The notes: generated by a model not told the origin, from the sequence alone. A stretch of DNA of 64,000 nt from Pengzhenrongella frigida (GCF_004168625.1 NZ_SDWW01000010.1:39475-103474); one strand, 5' to 3'; shown: positions 1 through 9,615, counted from the first letter of the stretch. Numbers and translations: made by a program.

Positions 1-234
1 GCGCTGTGCAAGATTCACCACGCGGCGTACGACGCGAACATCGTGGGAATCCGTCCGGATCTGATCATCGAGGTCCGGCCGGACGTGCTCGAGGAGGTGG
101 ACGGTCCCATGCTGCGGTACGGCATTCAGGCACACCATCACAAACCCCTGATGGTCGTTCCGACGGTGCGCCGCGACCGGCCCAGCCCCGACCGACTGGA
201 ACTGCGCTACGGGGAGTTTCTCGCGGCGCACTGA
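1..234 (+). CDS. HNH endonuclease, C-terminal fragment (cut by window start)
   Basis: An open frame enters at base 1 and stops at TGA 232-234, giving 77 residues with no start in the window. The opening stretch ALCKIHHAAYDANIVGI is the typical end of an HNH nuclease core (ALC-x-IHHAA-[FY]-D), in which the histidines bind metal and the scissile phosphate. The rest (R-x-DLIIEV, then a basic tail) matches the C-terminal part of the 'HNH endonuclease / putative restriction endonuclease' proteins common in actinobacteria. The HNH half upstream is not visible, so completeness and substrate cannot be judged. Identification rests on one motif and family knowledge. Confidence 0.6.
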   Translation, partial: ALCKIHHAAYDANIVGIRPDLIIEVRPDVLEEVDGPMLRYGIQAHHHKPLMVVPTVRRDRPSPDRLELRYGEFLAAH

Positions 235-447
235 CCCACGTCAGGCCCGCTCCGGCGCCACCCCGCGCACGTCCCCCACCACGAACCGCTCCACCGCGTC
301 GTCGGCCCCCACCCACTGTTGCGGCGGGTGGTGAACCCGCGGTAGGTGCCCGCCCGCGTGCCGATCGCATCTCGACGCCACGGGCTCGCGCGGCCCTCCG
401 ATGCGGCGCAGGATTTCCTTCCTAGGCAACTCTCGCAAGGAGGAGAC

Positions 448-873
448 ATGACCGACCACGGCGCTACGGCGCGAAGCCTCTACGACCAGCTGAACACCGG
501 AGATCTCGATGGGTTCGGCGACCTCCTGGCAGACGACTTTGTCGAGTACGAGGTGACGCCGGGACTTGAACCCACGAAGGCGGGGGTCATGGAGTTCTTC
601 CGGATGCAGCGAGCGGCGTTCCCCGACATGCGCATGGACGTCGAGGACGTCGTGGCCAGCGGGGCCAAGGTCGTGGTGCGAGCGCGGTACACCGGAACCC
701 ACCGGGGTGAGTTCATGGGCATGCCGGCGACCGGAAAGAGTGTCGACGTGCAGCTCATCGACATCTTCCGCGTCGGCGACGACGGTCTGGTGCACGAGCA
801 CTGGGGCGTGCTGGACGCCCTGGCGATGATGCAGCAGCTGGGTGCTGTGCCGGCGGGGCCTCCCGCCACGTGA
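448..873 (+). CDS. SnoaL-like ester cyclase / NTF2-fold protein
   Basis: A 141-residue protein of the SnoaL (ester cyclase) group, which has a small cone-shaped alpha+beta barrel used by polyketide cyclases and many uncharacterised hydrolases and isomerases. Features seen are an N-terminal helix (ARSLYDQLNTGDLDGFGDLLADDFVEYE), a central FP-D-R-DVEDVVA strand region, an R-Y-GTHRGEF-G-PATGK segment typical of the family, and a final strand pair ending in EHWGVLDALAMMQQLG. The start at 448 is chosen because AAGGAGGAG lies 5-10 bases upstream. An upstream in-frame extension to 346 lacks a ribosome site. It stands alone, so its substrate is unknown. The family call is firm and the function open. 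Confidence 0.85.
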   Translation: MTDHGATARSLYDQLNTGDLDGFGDLLADDFVEYEVTPGLEPTKAGVMEFFRMQRAAFPDMRMDVEDVVASGAKVVVRARYTGTHRGEFMGMPATGKSVDVQLIDIFRVGDDGLVHEHWGVLDALAMMQQLGAVPAGPPAT

Positions 874-894
874 GTTCGGGCTCCACCTCGCGCA

Positions 895-916
895 GGGGTA
901 GGTCGTCCTACGCCCC
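895..916. promoter_or_regulatory. Inverted repeat in front of the membrane-protein gene
   Basis: GTAGG-TCGT-CCTAC is a perfect 5-4-5 inverted repeat at 898-911. Flanking G and C runs extend it with one bulged G (912). It lies 60 bases before the ATG at 976. There is no T-run, so it is more likely a protein-binding palindrome than an intrinsic terminator of the upstream gene. The role is inferred from position only. Confidence 0.35.
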
Positions 917-975
917 GGGGTGCGCGTCGACGCGGCAGACTCTGGCCTACCGCGTGCCGCAGCGACAGGAGAGTC

Positions 976-1641
976 ATGGACCCGCAGTCGTTGCCCGCAC
1001 CCCCCGGCCCCGTAGCTGAGCGGGGTCCCGAACCCCCGGCCAGCCGGGCAGGGGGCCGGTGGGCGCGGGCGGCCATGGCGGCGCTGTTCATCAACCTGCG
1101 CTGCCTGGCCCTCGTGACGGCCCTGGCCGTCGTGATCCTGATCGTCGCGACCGTGCTGGACAGCAGCGAGATCGCCGCCGCGGCCTATTTCCTCGCGATC
1201 GCGTGGGGCGTGCACCTGGCGGCCCTGATCGTCGTCGGCTACCCGCTGGGGGTCCTCACCTCGCGGCTGCTCGCCGCCCAGCCGTCGCGGCTCGCCGCGA
1301 CGACCACCTTCGCGGTGGTCGGCGGCGTGAGCGCGACGCTCCTGACCGCTCCCCTCGGGGTCGGGGCGCCGCTGATCTGGTTCGCCCACGGAGCCGTCAC
1401 GGCCGGCGCCGCGCGCGCCTGGGCGCACCGAACCCTCCAATCCGAGAACCCCCCCCCGACTAACGGCCCCCCACAGCCCGTCCCGAACGTCGAGGTAGTC
1501 CTTTCGTGCCGAGATCGTCAGTTTCGATGGACTACCTCGACGCAGATAGACGATCTCGGCAATCGTTTTGGAGCCTGGCGGGGCAAACGGGTGAATTCTC
1601 CTTTGATGTCTGACTCGGGTACGGAGAATAGCGGCGCATAA
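976..1641 (+). CDS. Small membrane protein, unknown function; 3' end doubtful
   Basis: The frame opens at ATG 976 behind a GACAGGAGAG ribosome site and reads 221 residues. After a Pro/Gly-rich cytoplasmic-looking start (1-30), residues about 35-60, 70-92 and 110-140 are hydrophobic and would form three or four membrane helices. No family was recognised. Residues after about 160 (ENPPPTNGPP onward) look untranslated: GC-rich codon bias is lost, the composition becomes AT-richer, and the frame crosses two inverted repeats. A run of nine C at 1449-1457 sits at the transition. A one-base change there puts the frame onto TAA 1461-1463, giving a protein of about 162 residues. The likely true end is therefore 1463, by frameshift, sequence error or slippage. 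Confidence 0.55.
   Translation: MDPQSLPAPPGPVAERGPEPPASRAGGRWARAAMAALFINLRCLALVTALAVVILIVATVLDSSEIAAAAYFLAIAWGVHLAALIVVGYPLGVLTSRLLAAQPSRLAATTTFAVVGGVSATLLTAPLGVGAPLIWFAHGAVTAGAARAWAHRTLQSENPPPTNGPPQPVPNVEVVLSCRDRQFRWTTSTQIDDLGNRFGAWRGKRVNSPLMSDSGTENSGA
1449..1457 (+). repeat. C9 homopolymer near the 3' end of the membrane-protein gene
   Basis: Nine consecutive C residues lie inside the reading frame that starts at 976. Shifting the frame by one base in the tract brings TAA at 1461-1463 into frame. Such tracts arise as sequencing errors or as slippage (phase-variable) sites. The sequence alone cannot separate these. Confidence 0.6.
1488..1561. repeat. Two interleaved perfect inverted repeats in a gene-free spacer
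   Basis: Arm A (1488-1501, CGTCGAGGTAGTCC) is exactly complementary to 1529-1542. Arm B (1507-1519, TGCCGAGATCGTC) is exactly complementary to 1549-1561. The order is A-B-A'-B', so the two stems interlock and cannot form as simple hairpins together. The connecting loops (5, 9 and 6 bases) are too short to thread a full pseudoknot with stems this long, so mutually exclusive hairpins are more likely. ATCGTTTTGG follows arm B', giving that hairpin a weak terminator look. The surrounding spacer 1464-1813 has no convincing gene and is less GC-rich than its neighbours. It also contains GGAGAAT at 1623-1629, which pairs with 1595-1601. Confidence 0.8.
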
Positions 1642-1813
1642 CGGTTCAAGTCAGGCGGGACCAAGGTCCGGAGAATGCCGGGCCTCACTATGCTGCGAAC
1701 TCGCCTTCCAGGGCCCGTGCGCACTGCACGATCGGCACCGGGATAGCGGCCGCTCGCCGCCCGCAGGACCGCCACCTCGGCCCACTTGGCCGCGCCCACC
1801 AGATCGGCGCACG

Positions 1814-4800
1814 ATGACGACCACCCCTGATTCGGCACTCCCGCACGCCCTTGTGAACCTGCGTGCCAGCGGCCGGCCCGCGGTGCTGCTGCGCACGGTG
1901 GGCGCCGGGCTGCCCGCCGTGCTGGGCGCACCGGTGGTCGTCGCCGTCGGGCTGCTCCTGCTGTCCGCGACCGGCGACTACGCCACCGGGTCCAGCACGA
2001 GCGCGCTGGTGCGGTCGCTCGCCGCGGACGCGATCGTGATGCTGGCCAGCGCTGCGGCGCTCGTGCTCGGCGTGCTCACGGTTGCGGCCCTGCACGGCCA
2101 GGCGCACCGCGGGGAGCGCACCCGGGTGCGCACCGCGACGGGTCGAGCCCTCGCGGCGTTCCCGCGGCTTGCCGCCGCCCTCACGCTGCTCGCCGTCGGG
2201 CTCGCGGTGGCGCTGGTCGCGTGGGCGCCGTTGGTGGCGGTCGCGCTCGGCACGGCCGTGGTCCGCTGGATCCAGCATCGGCGGTCGGTGCCCGCCGAGC
2301 CGGTCGCGTCCGGCCTGCCCCCGACGGTCCGCCAGGCGCTGGTCTGGGCCGTGCCCTTCCTCCCGCTGGCCGCGGTCGTGGCTGTCATGGTCGCGTCCGT
2401 CGCAGCGAGCCTGTCCGCACCGGGATCCGTCGTCGGCCTGCTGCGCCTGGCGGTCGCGCGGGTCTGCACCGAGAAGCGCGCGCTGCTGCTGCTCGTCGCC
2501 TTCGTGGTCCCCGTCAGCGCGGGTCTGACCTGGCTGACCGTCACCGCGGCCACCGCCGTGCAGGGCGACACCACCGGCGTCGTGCTCGCCAGCGACTCGA
2601 CCTCTTCCGCCGTCGCACTCGGCACCCTGGTGCTCGGCGCGGGGCTCGTGGTCCTGATGGGGGTCGTCGGCGCCGCCGTCGCCGTGCTCACCCCCGCCGA
2701 CGCCACCACGCGGCCGACCGGCGGTCCGACGGCCTCGGCCTCGCCGGCCGCACCGAGCACCCCCGGCCCGCTGCGCCGGCGGAACGCCTCCCTGGCGCGC
2801 ACGGCGATGGTCGTCATCGTCGCGCTCGGCGCCTCGCTCACCGCGACCTCCGCGAGCGCGACCGCCCCGCTCGCGATGGCTCCCGGCGACCTGCTCGTCC
2901 CCGAGGTGCTCCTCGTCGTCGAGGGCAGCGGTCCGGCGCCCACCCTCATCGCGAGCATCACGGTCGCGGACGGCGACGCCGGCGGCACGGTCCAGTTCAT
3001 CGTCGACGACCAGGCGTACGGCGTTCCCGTCCCGGTCGTCCTCGACCCGGACTCGGGCACGCACCGCGGCAGCGTCACGCTCGACCCGCCGGTGATCCTC
3101 GCCGCCGGCAGCCACGCGCTCAGCGTCGGCTTCACCCCCAGCAGCGCACTGGTCGCGCCGGGGACGGCCGCTCCCGTCAGCTACTCCGTCGCGGGCGGGC
3201 CCTGGACCCCCCGGGTCACCGCGACCGTGGCCGACGTCGGCGGCGCGCCCCAGCTCCAGGCCACGGTGTCGGTGTTCGGTGCGAACACGCCGGGTGGCGG
3301 GGACGCGCGCGGGACCGTCCAGTTCTTCGTCGACGACGTCGCGTTCGGCACCCCGGTCGGCCTGGTCTCCGGCGGCGACGGCAACTCGTACACCCACGCC
3401 GAGCGGGCGCTGACCCCCGCCCTGGCCCCCGGCGTGTACCTCATCACCGCCGTGTTCAGCCCGAGCAGCACCGACACCCTCGCCGGCACCTCCACCCCGA
3501 CGCGCTACGAGGTCTTCGCGGCGCCGACCCTGACCCCGACCCTGACCCTGGGTCTCCAGCCGGGGGTGACCAGCGCCCGGCCGCAGCTGACCGCGATGGT
3601 CCGCGTCACCGACGGCGACCCGGCCGGGACCGTCCAGTTCCTGGACGGCACCACCCCGATCGGCGGCGTGCTCGCCCTGCGGGAGCTCGTCGAGTCGCCC
3701 GGCACGTTCGTCGCGTGGCTCGACCCGACACCGCTCCTCGCTCCGGGGATCCACGACTTCACCTTCCGGTACACGCCCGGCAGCCCGCTGGTGGCGCCCG
3801 GGACGTCCGCCGCGGTGACGCACACCGTCAAGCTGCCGACCACGACCCGGATCAGCGCCCCCGTCGGCGCCCGGGTGGGCGAGCCCGCACGGATCGTCGT
3901 GACGGTCACCCCGGACCCGGCAAGCTCCACCGCCCTGGTACCCACCGGCCAGGTGCTGGTCGGCGCCGGAGCCACGTTCGTCTACCTGCCGCTCGTGGAC
4001 GGCTCCGCGACCTGGGACGTCGCCGCTCTGCCCGCGCGCACCGTGCGCGCAAGCTTCGAGGGCTCGGCCGATTTCGACGTCAGCAGCGCGAGCGCCGACG
4101 TCGCACCGGACGTCCCGATCGTCGCGACCGCGATGACGGTGGTCCTGCCCGACGTCGCCGATGCCAACGTCGGCGCCGACCTGCGCGCGACCGTTGCGCT
4201 CACCGTGCCGGCCGAGCCGGGGACCGTCGTCACCGGCGGGGTCCAGGCGTTCTGGGGCGGGGTGCTGCTCACCGAGGGCCTCCTGCTGGACGGTGCCGTC
4301 GACCTGGCCATCCCGACTGCGGGCCTGCCCGTCGGCGCCGTCGACCTGCGCTTCGTCTACGTCCAGGCCCTGGGCTTCGGGCCCGCCGTGGTCGAGCAGA
4401 CCGTCGACCTGGCCGCCGCCGGGACCGGCGTCGCGATCGTGGCCGTGCCCGACGCCGGGCCGGTCGGCTGGGGCGACCCCCATCACCTGACGGTCACGGT
4501 GACCGCCGCGCTGGACGGACCGCGCACCCTCGAGCTCCGCGAGCCGACCGCGTTCGGCCACCGCGTCCTGCGCACGGTCCCGCTGTTCGTCGTCGGCGGC
4601 TCGGCCGTGGTCCCGCTCGACCTGACCCGCGCGCTGCTGCCCGGCGACTGGACCCTGCACGCCGTCGTGCTCGCGGCCGGACGCAACGCCGAGGGCACGT
4701 CGGCGGACGTCACGGTGCGGGTCGACCAGGCCACCTCGTCCACCGCGCTGAGCCTCACGAACGCTGCCGGGTCCGCCCTGGGCACCGGTGCGGTCGGGGA

Positions 4801-7800
4801 GCCGATCACGCTCACCGCCGAGGTGCGCTCGCCGATCGCCGGGTCGCCCCCGGTCGGCTCCGTGCAGTTCCTGGCCGACGGCGTCCCCGTCGCGTCCGGC
4901 ACGCTCGACGGCACGGGCAGGGCGAACGCCACGTTCACCCCCACCCAGCGCGGCACGGCCGTGCTCACCGCGCGGTACGCCGACAGCCCGTTCACCAACC
5001 GGTGGACGGCGTCGACCGGGACCCGGTCCATGGTCGTCACGGGCACTCCCGCGACCGCGCCGGTCGCCGCGTGGTCCGGGTCGTTCACGCCGGACGACAC
5101 CCACCTGCGCCTGACCTACCGCCCCGCCCCCGGCGGCCCCGCCCCGACCGGCACGGTCGAGATCGTCACGGCCACCGGCACGGTCCTGACGACCGGCACC
5201 CTGGTCGCCGGCGTGTTCGAGCGGCCCGTCCCGATCACCGGGGGCAGCCCGGTGCTCACGGCGCGCTACCTCGGGGACGGCCGGTACGCGGGCCGGTCCG
5301 ACACCCTGCCCGCCACCCTGGTGACGCCCTGGACGCCGTCGGTCACCTTGACCGGCTCGCGCCCCACCGTCGCCTTCGCGGAGGTGCTCGACCTGAACGT
5401 CGCGGTGGGCGACGTCCCGCTCGGCCTCGTGGAGTCGGTGACCGTGGTCGCCGTCGACCCGGCCGGGGTGCGGAGCGCCGCCGGGACGATCACCCTGACC
5501 TCGGACGGCACCGGCTACCTGGAGGTGTTCCCCTACCGCCCCGGGGTGCACACCTACGTCGTCGAGATCGCGTTCGTCGCCGGGGCGGACCTCGCCACGG
5601 CGACGTCCGCGCCCGTCGCGGTCACCGTGGGACCCGTGCCCGTCCCGCGCCTGACCCTCGAGGTCGCCCCGCGGACCTACCCGACCGGCGGGTTCCCGCT
5701 CGATCTGGTGGTGACCGCAGCGGACCTGCCCACCGGCGGTACCGGCCTGGCCGTCGGCGACACCGTCGTGCTGCACGCCGCCGACGGCACCGCGCTGGCC
5801 ACGACCACGCTCACCGAGCAGAACGGCCAACTGCAGGGCCGCCTGCGCACGGCGGCCCTGGACGCCGGGACGTACGCGCTGACCGCGTCGGCCAGCTACG
5901 GGCCGTTCGGCCAGACCACCACGAGCCCGGAGCTGTCGGTCGTCGTCGTCCCCGCGGCCATGAGCCTGTCCGCCCACGCCGACCCCGTCGTGGTCGGCCG
6001 GAACGCCAGGGTCGACCTGTCCGTGTCGGTCGACACCCGGCTGCCGAGCCAGACGCTCCTGCTCCCGGTGACCGTCTCGTTCGAGGGCTCGGTCCAGACC
6101 GTCATGCTGACCCGCCGGGCCGGCGGCGACCCGTTCGCCGACCCCAACGGCGCCGTCTTCGTCGGTTCCACCATCGCGTACACCACCCACGCCGGTCAGC
6201 GCACGCTGCACATGAGCACCGCCGGTGACGGGCTGCAGATCGGCGCAGGGGCGAGGGACTTCGTCGTGACGGTGGACAAGAAGGCGACGACCGTCGACTT
6301 CGTCCCCCAGGGGCAGATGGCCGCGGCGACCCCGCTGACCGTCCGGGCCCGCGCGCTCTCTGGCGGCCCCGAAGCGCTGGCCCCCACCGGCAGCATCGAG
6401 ATCAAGCTCGAGAGCACGGGCGGGTCGTGCCTCGCGCCGGTCGGCGGCGAATGCACGATCGACGCTGCCTTCGTCCTCGGCGGCCTCCAGCGGATCGTGG
6501 CCACCTATCTGGGCGACGACGAGAACCTGCGCTCCGAATGGGCGGCGGTCGTCGCCATCTCGAACCGGTCGTCCCGGCTGGTCGCCACCTACTCCCCGAC
6601 CCCGGACAAGTGGGTCACCGGCGACCCGGTGACCGTCTCGTGGGCGACGACCACGACGGGACTGCCCGCGAAGGGCACCGTGGTGGCCTCCTTCGGCGGC
6701 CCGACGTGCAGCGGACCGGCCGTCGCCGGATCGTGCACCGTCACCCTGGCGCAGACCCCCGGCGGACCGGCCGGCTGGTTCGGCTACACCGTCGAGTTCT
6801 TCCCCACCGACGACGCCCCCCGGGCGCGGGTCGACGGCGGGGTCACCCCGGCTACGTGCATCGTGACGCCGGTCCCCCGCGGCACGGTCGAGGTCGTCAC
6901 CGGCACCCCCTGCCGGCGCGGCACCGAACCCGGCGTGATGTACGGCGGCACGGTCCGGGTGACCACCGCGCCGCTCGCCACCGGCCACGTCGTGACGACC
7001 TGGACCATCGGCGGGAACCTGGTCAGCACCAGCCCCGACCGTTCGTACACGTTCCGGCCCTCGGGTGGCGGCGCGGTCGAGTACACCGACGCCTACGCGC
7101 CGGCGTGCTTCACCCTGAGCGTCGGCCCGACCAAGTACGAATCCACGATGCGCTGGGGCAAGGACGGCACCTGGGCCGTGCTGAGCGTGCTCACCCCACC
7201 GAACTGCCACGATCCGCGCACCCCCACCGCGGCCGACCGGGAGGCCCTGAAGTACGGGCAGCCCCAGTACGCCGCCGGCACGGTCGTCACCCTGCGCGCG
7301 GACTCCCTCGACAACGGCCCGCGCTCGGTAGCCACGCCCTGGCTCGCGCTCGACACCCTGCGCGGCGCCACCCCGGTCCCCGGCCAGCCTGGCCTCTCCA
7401 CCGTGGTGATGGACGCCGACCGCAACGTCTACGCGACGTTCCGCGTCGACGACTGCGTGCGGCCCGCCCTGGACACGATCGTCGGCGGCACGCTGACGAT
7501 CGAGAAGTCCGTCCGGCCGAGCAGCACGAAGTACCTGGAGCCCGCGAGCGGCGCCTGCACGGCGCACGACGGCTCGGCGGGCTTCGTCCGCGGCACGCAG
7601 CTGACCCTGAAGGCCGCCGGGACGGACGGCACCACGTTCTTGTACTTCACCCGGGCCGGCAAGAACGACGGCTATGTCCACCAGCTCGACGCCACCGGCG
7701 CCGAGACGATCGATCGCGCCGGCCGTCAGGACATCGTCGCCTTCGGCGCCGTCCCCACCAACCTTCCCCCGGCCACGTACACGAGCGCCGTCGAGGACCT

Positions 7801-9544
7801 CAACGGGCTCGGGGCCAAGTTCGGCGAGATCCGCTGCGTCGCGGTCCACACCGTGTCCTCCGCCCCGACCACCGCGTACGGCTCCGCCATCGACTTCAGC
7901 CACGGCCCGAGCTGCAGCAGCCAGCCGTCCACCTCCACCACGACGATTGCCGGCAGCTACACGATCCGCGACCGCACCGACTGGTACATCGCGTCCGGGG
8001 GCCTGGCGACGAGCACCAAGTACTCCCTCGTCAATTTCACGGGCTTGGGGCCGCGCGGTCAGGCGACCCCGGTGTGGAGCACGAGCGAGGGGCTGGTCGA
8101 GTACCCGGACCGCTGGGATCGCCGCGGCCTGGCCGGCACGCGCGGCCCGTACATCGACCTCGAGTCCGGCGCGGAGATCACGGTCTTCCTGAACTTCCGC
8201 CCGGACAGCTGCACCGCCCCGGTGGTCAACCTCCCCCAGGGCGGGTCGTACGGGTTCACCAGCGCGAGCCCCGACCCGTTCTGCATGGAGGGCCTCATGA
8301 GCAAGAACCAGCGCGCGACCCTGATCGGTGACTCATCGGTCAGCACGCCCCTGCTCATCCCGATCTTCTCCACGCCCAACCCCCGGGTGGCGGACCTGTC
8401 GAACGCCCGGGCGGCGTCCGACGGCCGTTCGTACGGCGTCCGCACGGTGGACATCAACACCTTCTGGGGCCACACCGGCGACGAGCTGACCTGGGATCTG
8501 GAGTACTGCGCGTCGCTGGACCTCACGGTCCGGGTCCGCGACGGTGCGGGCGACTACAGCGTGCTGTCCGACGACGAGGCGGCCGCCCTGGTGGCCGACG
8601 ACGGCGGCTGTGCCCCCCTCTACGCACGCCCCGGGCGCACCGCGAACGTCAGCCTGAGCCCCGACGGGAGCTACGCCTACACGATCGTCAAGGGCACCTC
8701 CGCGCCGGTCCGCACCGTCGACTCGGTCGGGAACCTCGGCGGGACCGGGTCCCTGGACCTGCAGGTCACGTGCTACGGCGTCAGCACCGGCGAGCGGGTC
8801 TACGTCGTGACGGCCGGCAACTGCCCCGGGGACTCGAGCCGGTTCACCAAGGGAACGGTGGTCGAGGTCCAGGTGGCGCCGAACTCCGACGAGCGGATGG
8901 ACGGCTGGTATGGCGGAGCGGTCGACGGCGAGTACGGCGACCGGGCGTGGGTCATCGTCGACCGGGACCGCTCGGTCAACGCGGACATCCACCACCCCAA
9001 ATGGAACGAGGTCCTCGCCAACGGGTTCAGCTCCTTCACGCAGCGCGTGATCTCCGTCGGCGGCATGGTCATCACCGGCATGGTGATGGCCCAGTCGTAC
9101 GTCGCCCAGGCGGCCGTGACCGCCATGAAGTACACGACCGCCGCCGTCCGTGCCCTCGGGTACGACGGGAAGGTCCTGGACGCGATCGACACCGCGGCCC
9201 GGGTGATCACCGCCGAGATGCAGGCCCTGCAGGTCGCGGCCGGCTGCCTGGCCGGGTGGGCGGAGGGCAAGCACGTCACGGCGCAGCTCGCCGACGCCCT
9301 GCCCACCACCACGGGCACCGATCCGGCAGACAAGGTCAAGGCGGCGCTGGAGGCCGCGCTCAAGAAGCGGGGCAACGCTGCCACTCCGGGTGGCGCGGCC
9401 GGGATCGCGCAGAACCTCGTCAACGCGTTCGGCTCGAACCTCGGCATGTACGGCCAGGACGCCCGCAAGAGCTGGGAGAACTTCGCCCCGCAGGTCGGCC
9501 AGTGCATCCAGGACGGGCTCAAGGGGTCGGCGGCCACGATCTGA
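1814..9544 (+). CDS. Giant membrane-anchored Ig-like repeat protein (2,576 aa)
   Basis: The largest gene of the window. Residues 1-300 hold about six hydrophobic helices (roughly 33-51, 66-93, 113-153, 170-200, 223-250, 264-295). A basic stretch RRRNASLART and a seventh, signal-like helix (327-349, ending ATSASATA) then lead to the outside. From about 365 to 1,600 come many Ig-like (Big_3-type) repeats, marked by GTVQF-x-DD or VQFL-DG followed by AG-H-L-V-F-P-S. From about 1,600 to 2,390 there are cysteine-paired modules with InlB-B-like endings such as MDADRNVYATF and VDRDRSVNADI. The last 180 residues are predicted helical with hydrophobic faces. There is no LPXTG signal. The start ATG 1814 has only a weak ribosome site. 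A surface or adhesion role is inferred from architecture; no enzyme domain was seen. Confidence 0.8.
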   Translation: MTTTPDSALPHALVNLRASGRPAVLLRTVGAGLPAVLGAPVVVAVGLLLLSATGDYATGSSTSALVRSLAADAIVMLASAAALVLGVLTVAALHGQAHRGERTRVRTATGRALAAFPRLAAALTLLAVGLAVALVAWAPLVAVALGTAVVRWIQHRRSVPAEPVASGLPPTVRQALVWAVPFLPLAAVVAVMVASVAASLSAPGSVVGLLRLAVARVCTEKRALLLLVAFVVPVSAGLTWLTVTAATAVQGDTTGVVLASDSTSSAVALGTLVLGAGLVVLMGVVGAAVAVLTPADATTRPTGGPTASASPAAPSTPGPLRRRNASLARTAMVVIVALGASLTATSASATAPLAMAPGDLLVPEVLLVVEGSGPAPTLIASITVADGDAGGTVQFIVDDQAYGVPVPVVLDPDSGTHRGSVTLDPPVILAAGSHALSVGFTPSSALVAPGTAAPVSYSVAGGPWTPRVTATVADVGGAPQLQATVSVFGANTPGGGDARGTVQFFVDDVAFGTPVGLVSGGDGNSYTHAERALTPALAPGVYLITAVFSPSSTDTLAGTSTPTRYEVFAAPTLTPTLTLGLQPGVTSARPQLTAMVRVTDGDPAGTVQFLDGTTPIGGVLALRELVESPGTFVAWLDPTPLLAPGIHDFTFRYTPGSPLVAPGTSAAVTHTVKLPTTTRISAPVGARVGEPARIVVTVTPDPASSTALVPTGQVLVGAGATFVYLPLVDGSATWDVAALPARTVRASFEGSADFDVSSASADVAPDVPIVATAMTVVLPDVADANVGADLRATVALTVPAEPGTVVTGGVQAFWGGVLLTEGLLLDGAVDLAIPTAGLPVGAVDLRFVYVQALGFGPAVVEQTVDLAAAGTGVAIVAVPDAGPVGWGDPHHLTVTVTAALDGPRTLELREPTAFGHRVLRTVPLFVVGGSAVVPLDLTRALLPGDWTLHAVVLAAGRNAEGTSADVTVRVDQATSSTALSLTNAAGSALGTGAVGEPITLTAEVRSPIAGSPPVGSVQFLADGVPVASGTLDGTGRANATFTPTQRGTAVLTARYADSPFTNRWTASTGTRSMVVTGTPATAPVAAWSGSFTPDDTHLRLTYRPAPGGPAPTGTVEIVTATGTVLTTGTLVAGVFERPVPITGGSPVLTARYLGDGRYAGRSDTLPATLVTPWTPSVTLTGSRPTVAFAEVLDLNVAVGDVPLGLVESVTVVAVDPAGVRSAAGTITLTSDGTGYLEVFPYRPGVHTYVVEIAFVAGADLATATSAPVAVTVGPVPVPRLTLEVAPRTYPTGGFPLDLVVTAADLPTGGTGLAVGDTVVLHAADGTALATTTLTEQNGQLQGRLRTAALDAGTYALTASASYGPFGQTTTSPELSVVVVPAAMSLSAHADPVVVGRNARVDLSVSVDTRLPSQTLLLPVTVSFEGSVQTVMLTRRAGGDPFADPNGAVFVGSTIAYTTHAGQRTLHMSTAGDGLQIGAGARDFVVTVDKKATTVDFVPQGQMAAATPLTVRARALSGGPEALAPTGSIEIKLESTGGSCLAPVGGECTIDAAFVLGGLQRIVATYLGDDENLRSEWAAVVAISNRSSRLVATYSPTPDKWVTGDPVTVSWATTTTGLPAKGTVVASFGGPTCSGPAVAGSCTVTLAQTPGGPAGWFGYTVEFFPTDDAPRARVDGGVTPATCIVTPVPRGTVEVVTGTPCRRGTEPGVMYGGTVRVTTAPLATGHVVTTWTIGGNLVSTSPDRSYTFRPSGGGAVEYTDAYAPACFTLSVGPTKYESTMRWGKDGTWAVLSVLTPPNCHDPRTPTAADREALKYGQPQYAAGTVVTLRADSLDNGPRSVATPWLALDTLRGATPVPGQPGLSTVVMDADRNVYATFRVDDCVRPALDTIVGGTLTIEKSVRPSSTKYLEPASGACTAHDGSAGFVRGTQLTLKAAGTDGTTFLYFTRAGKNDGYVHQLDATGAETIDRAGRQDIVAFGAVPTNLPPATYTSAVEDLNGLGAKFGEIRCVAVHTVSSAPTTAYGSAIDFSHGPSCSSQPSTSTTTIAGSYTIRDRTDWYIASGGLATSTKYSLVNFTGLGPRGQATPVWSTSEGLVEYPDRWDRRGLAGTRGPYIDLESGAEITVFLNFRPDSCTAPVVNLPQGGSYGFTSASPDPFCMEGLMSKNQRATLIGDSSVSTPLLIPIFSTPNPRVADLSNARAASDGRSYGVRTVDINTFWGHTGDELTWDLEYCASLDLTVRVRDGAGDYSVLSDDEAAALVADDGGCAPLYARPGRTANVSLSPDGSYAYTIVKGTSAPVRTVDSVGNLGGTGSLDLQVTCYGVSTGERVYVVTAGNCPGDSSRFTKGTVVEVQVAPNSDERMDGWYGGAVDGEYGDRAWVIVDRDRSVNADIHHPKWNEVLANGFSSFTQRVISVGGMVITGMVMAQSYVAQAAVTAMKYTTAAVRALGYDGKVLDAIDTAARVITAEMQALQVAAGCLAGWAEGKHVTAQLADALPTTTGTDPADKVKAALEAALKKRGNAATPGGAAGIAQNLVNAFGSNLGMYGQDARKSWENFAPQVGQCIQDGLKGSAATI

Positions 9545-9615
9545 GCGAGCGATCGAACCGATAGGCCCAAGGTCCCGCCGCGCCGTTCCCGTCTCGCCCT
9601 ATCGTCGGCTCTGTC

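Noticed and set aside
241..1440. Minus-strand open frame across the first genes
   Set aside because: It is antisense to the SnoaL-like gene, which has a clear family match and ribosome site. The last 35 codons (241-345) look a little protein-like and could be a gene remnant, but nothing supports it.
1688..7903. A 2,071-codon open frame on the minus strand
   Set aside because: It is antisense to the Ig-repeat gene. Its Arg/Gly/Asp-rich, repeat-less composition is the usual shadow of a very GC-rich gene, and no family motif appears.
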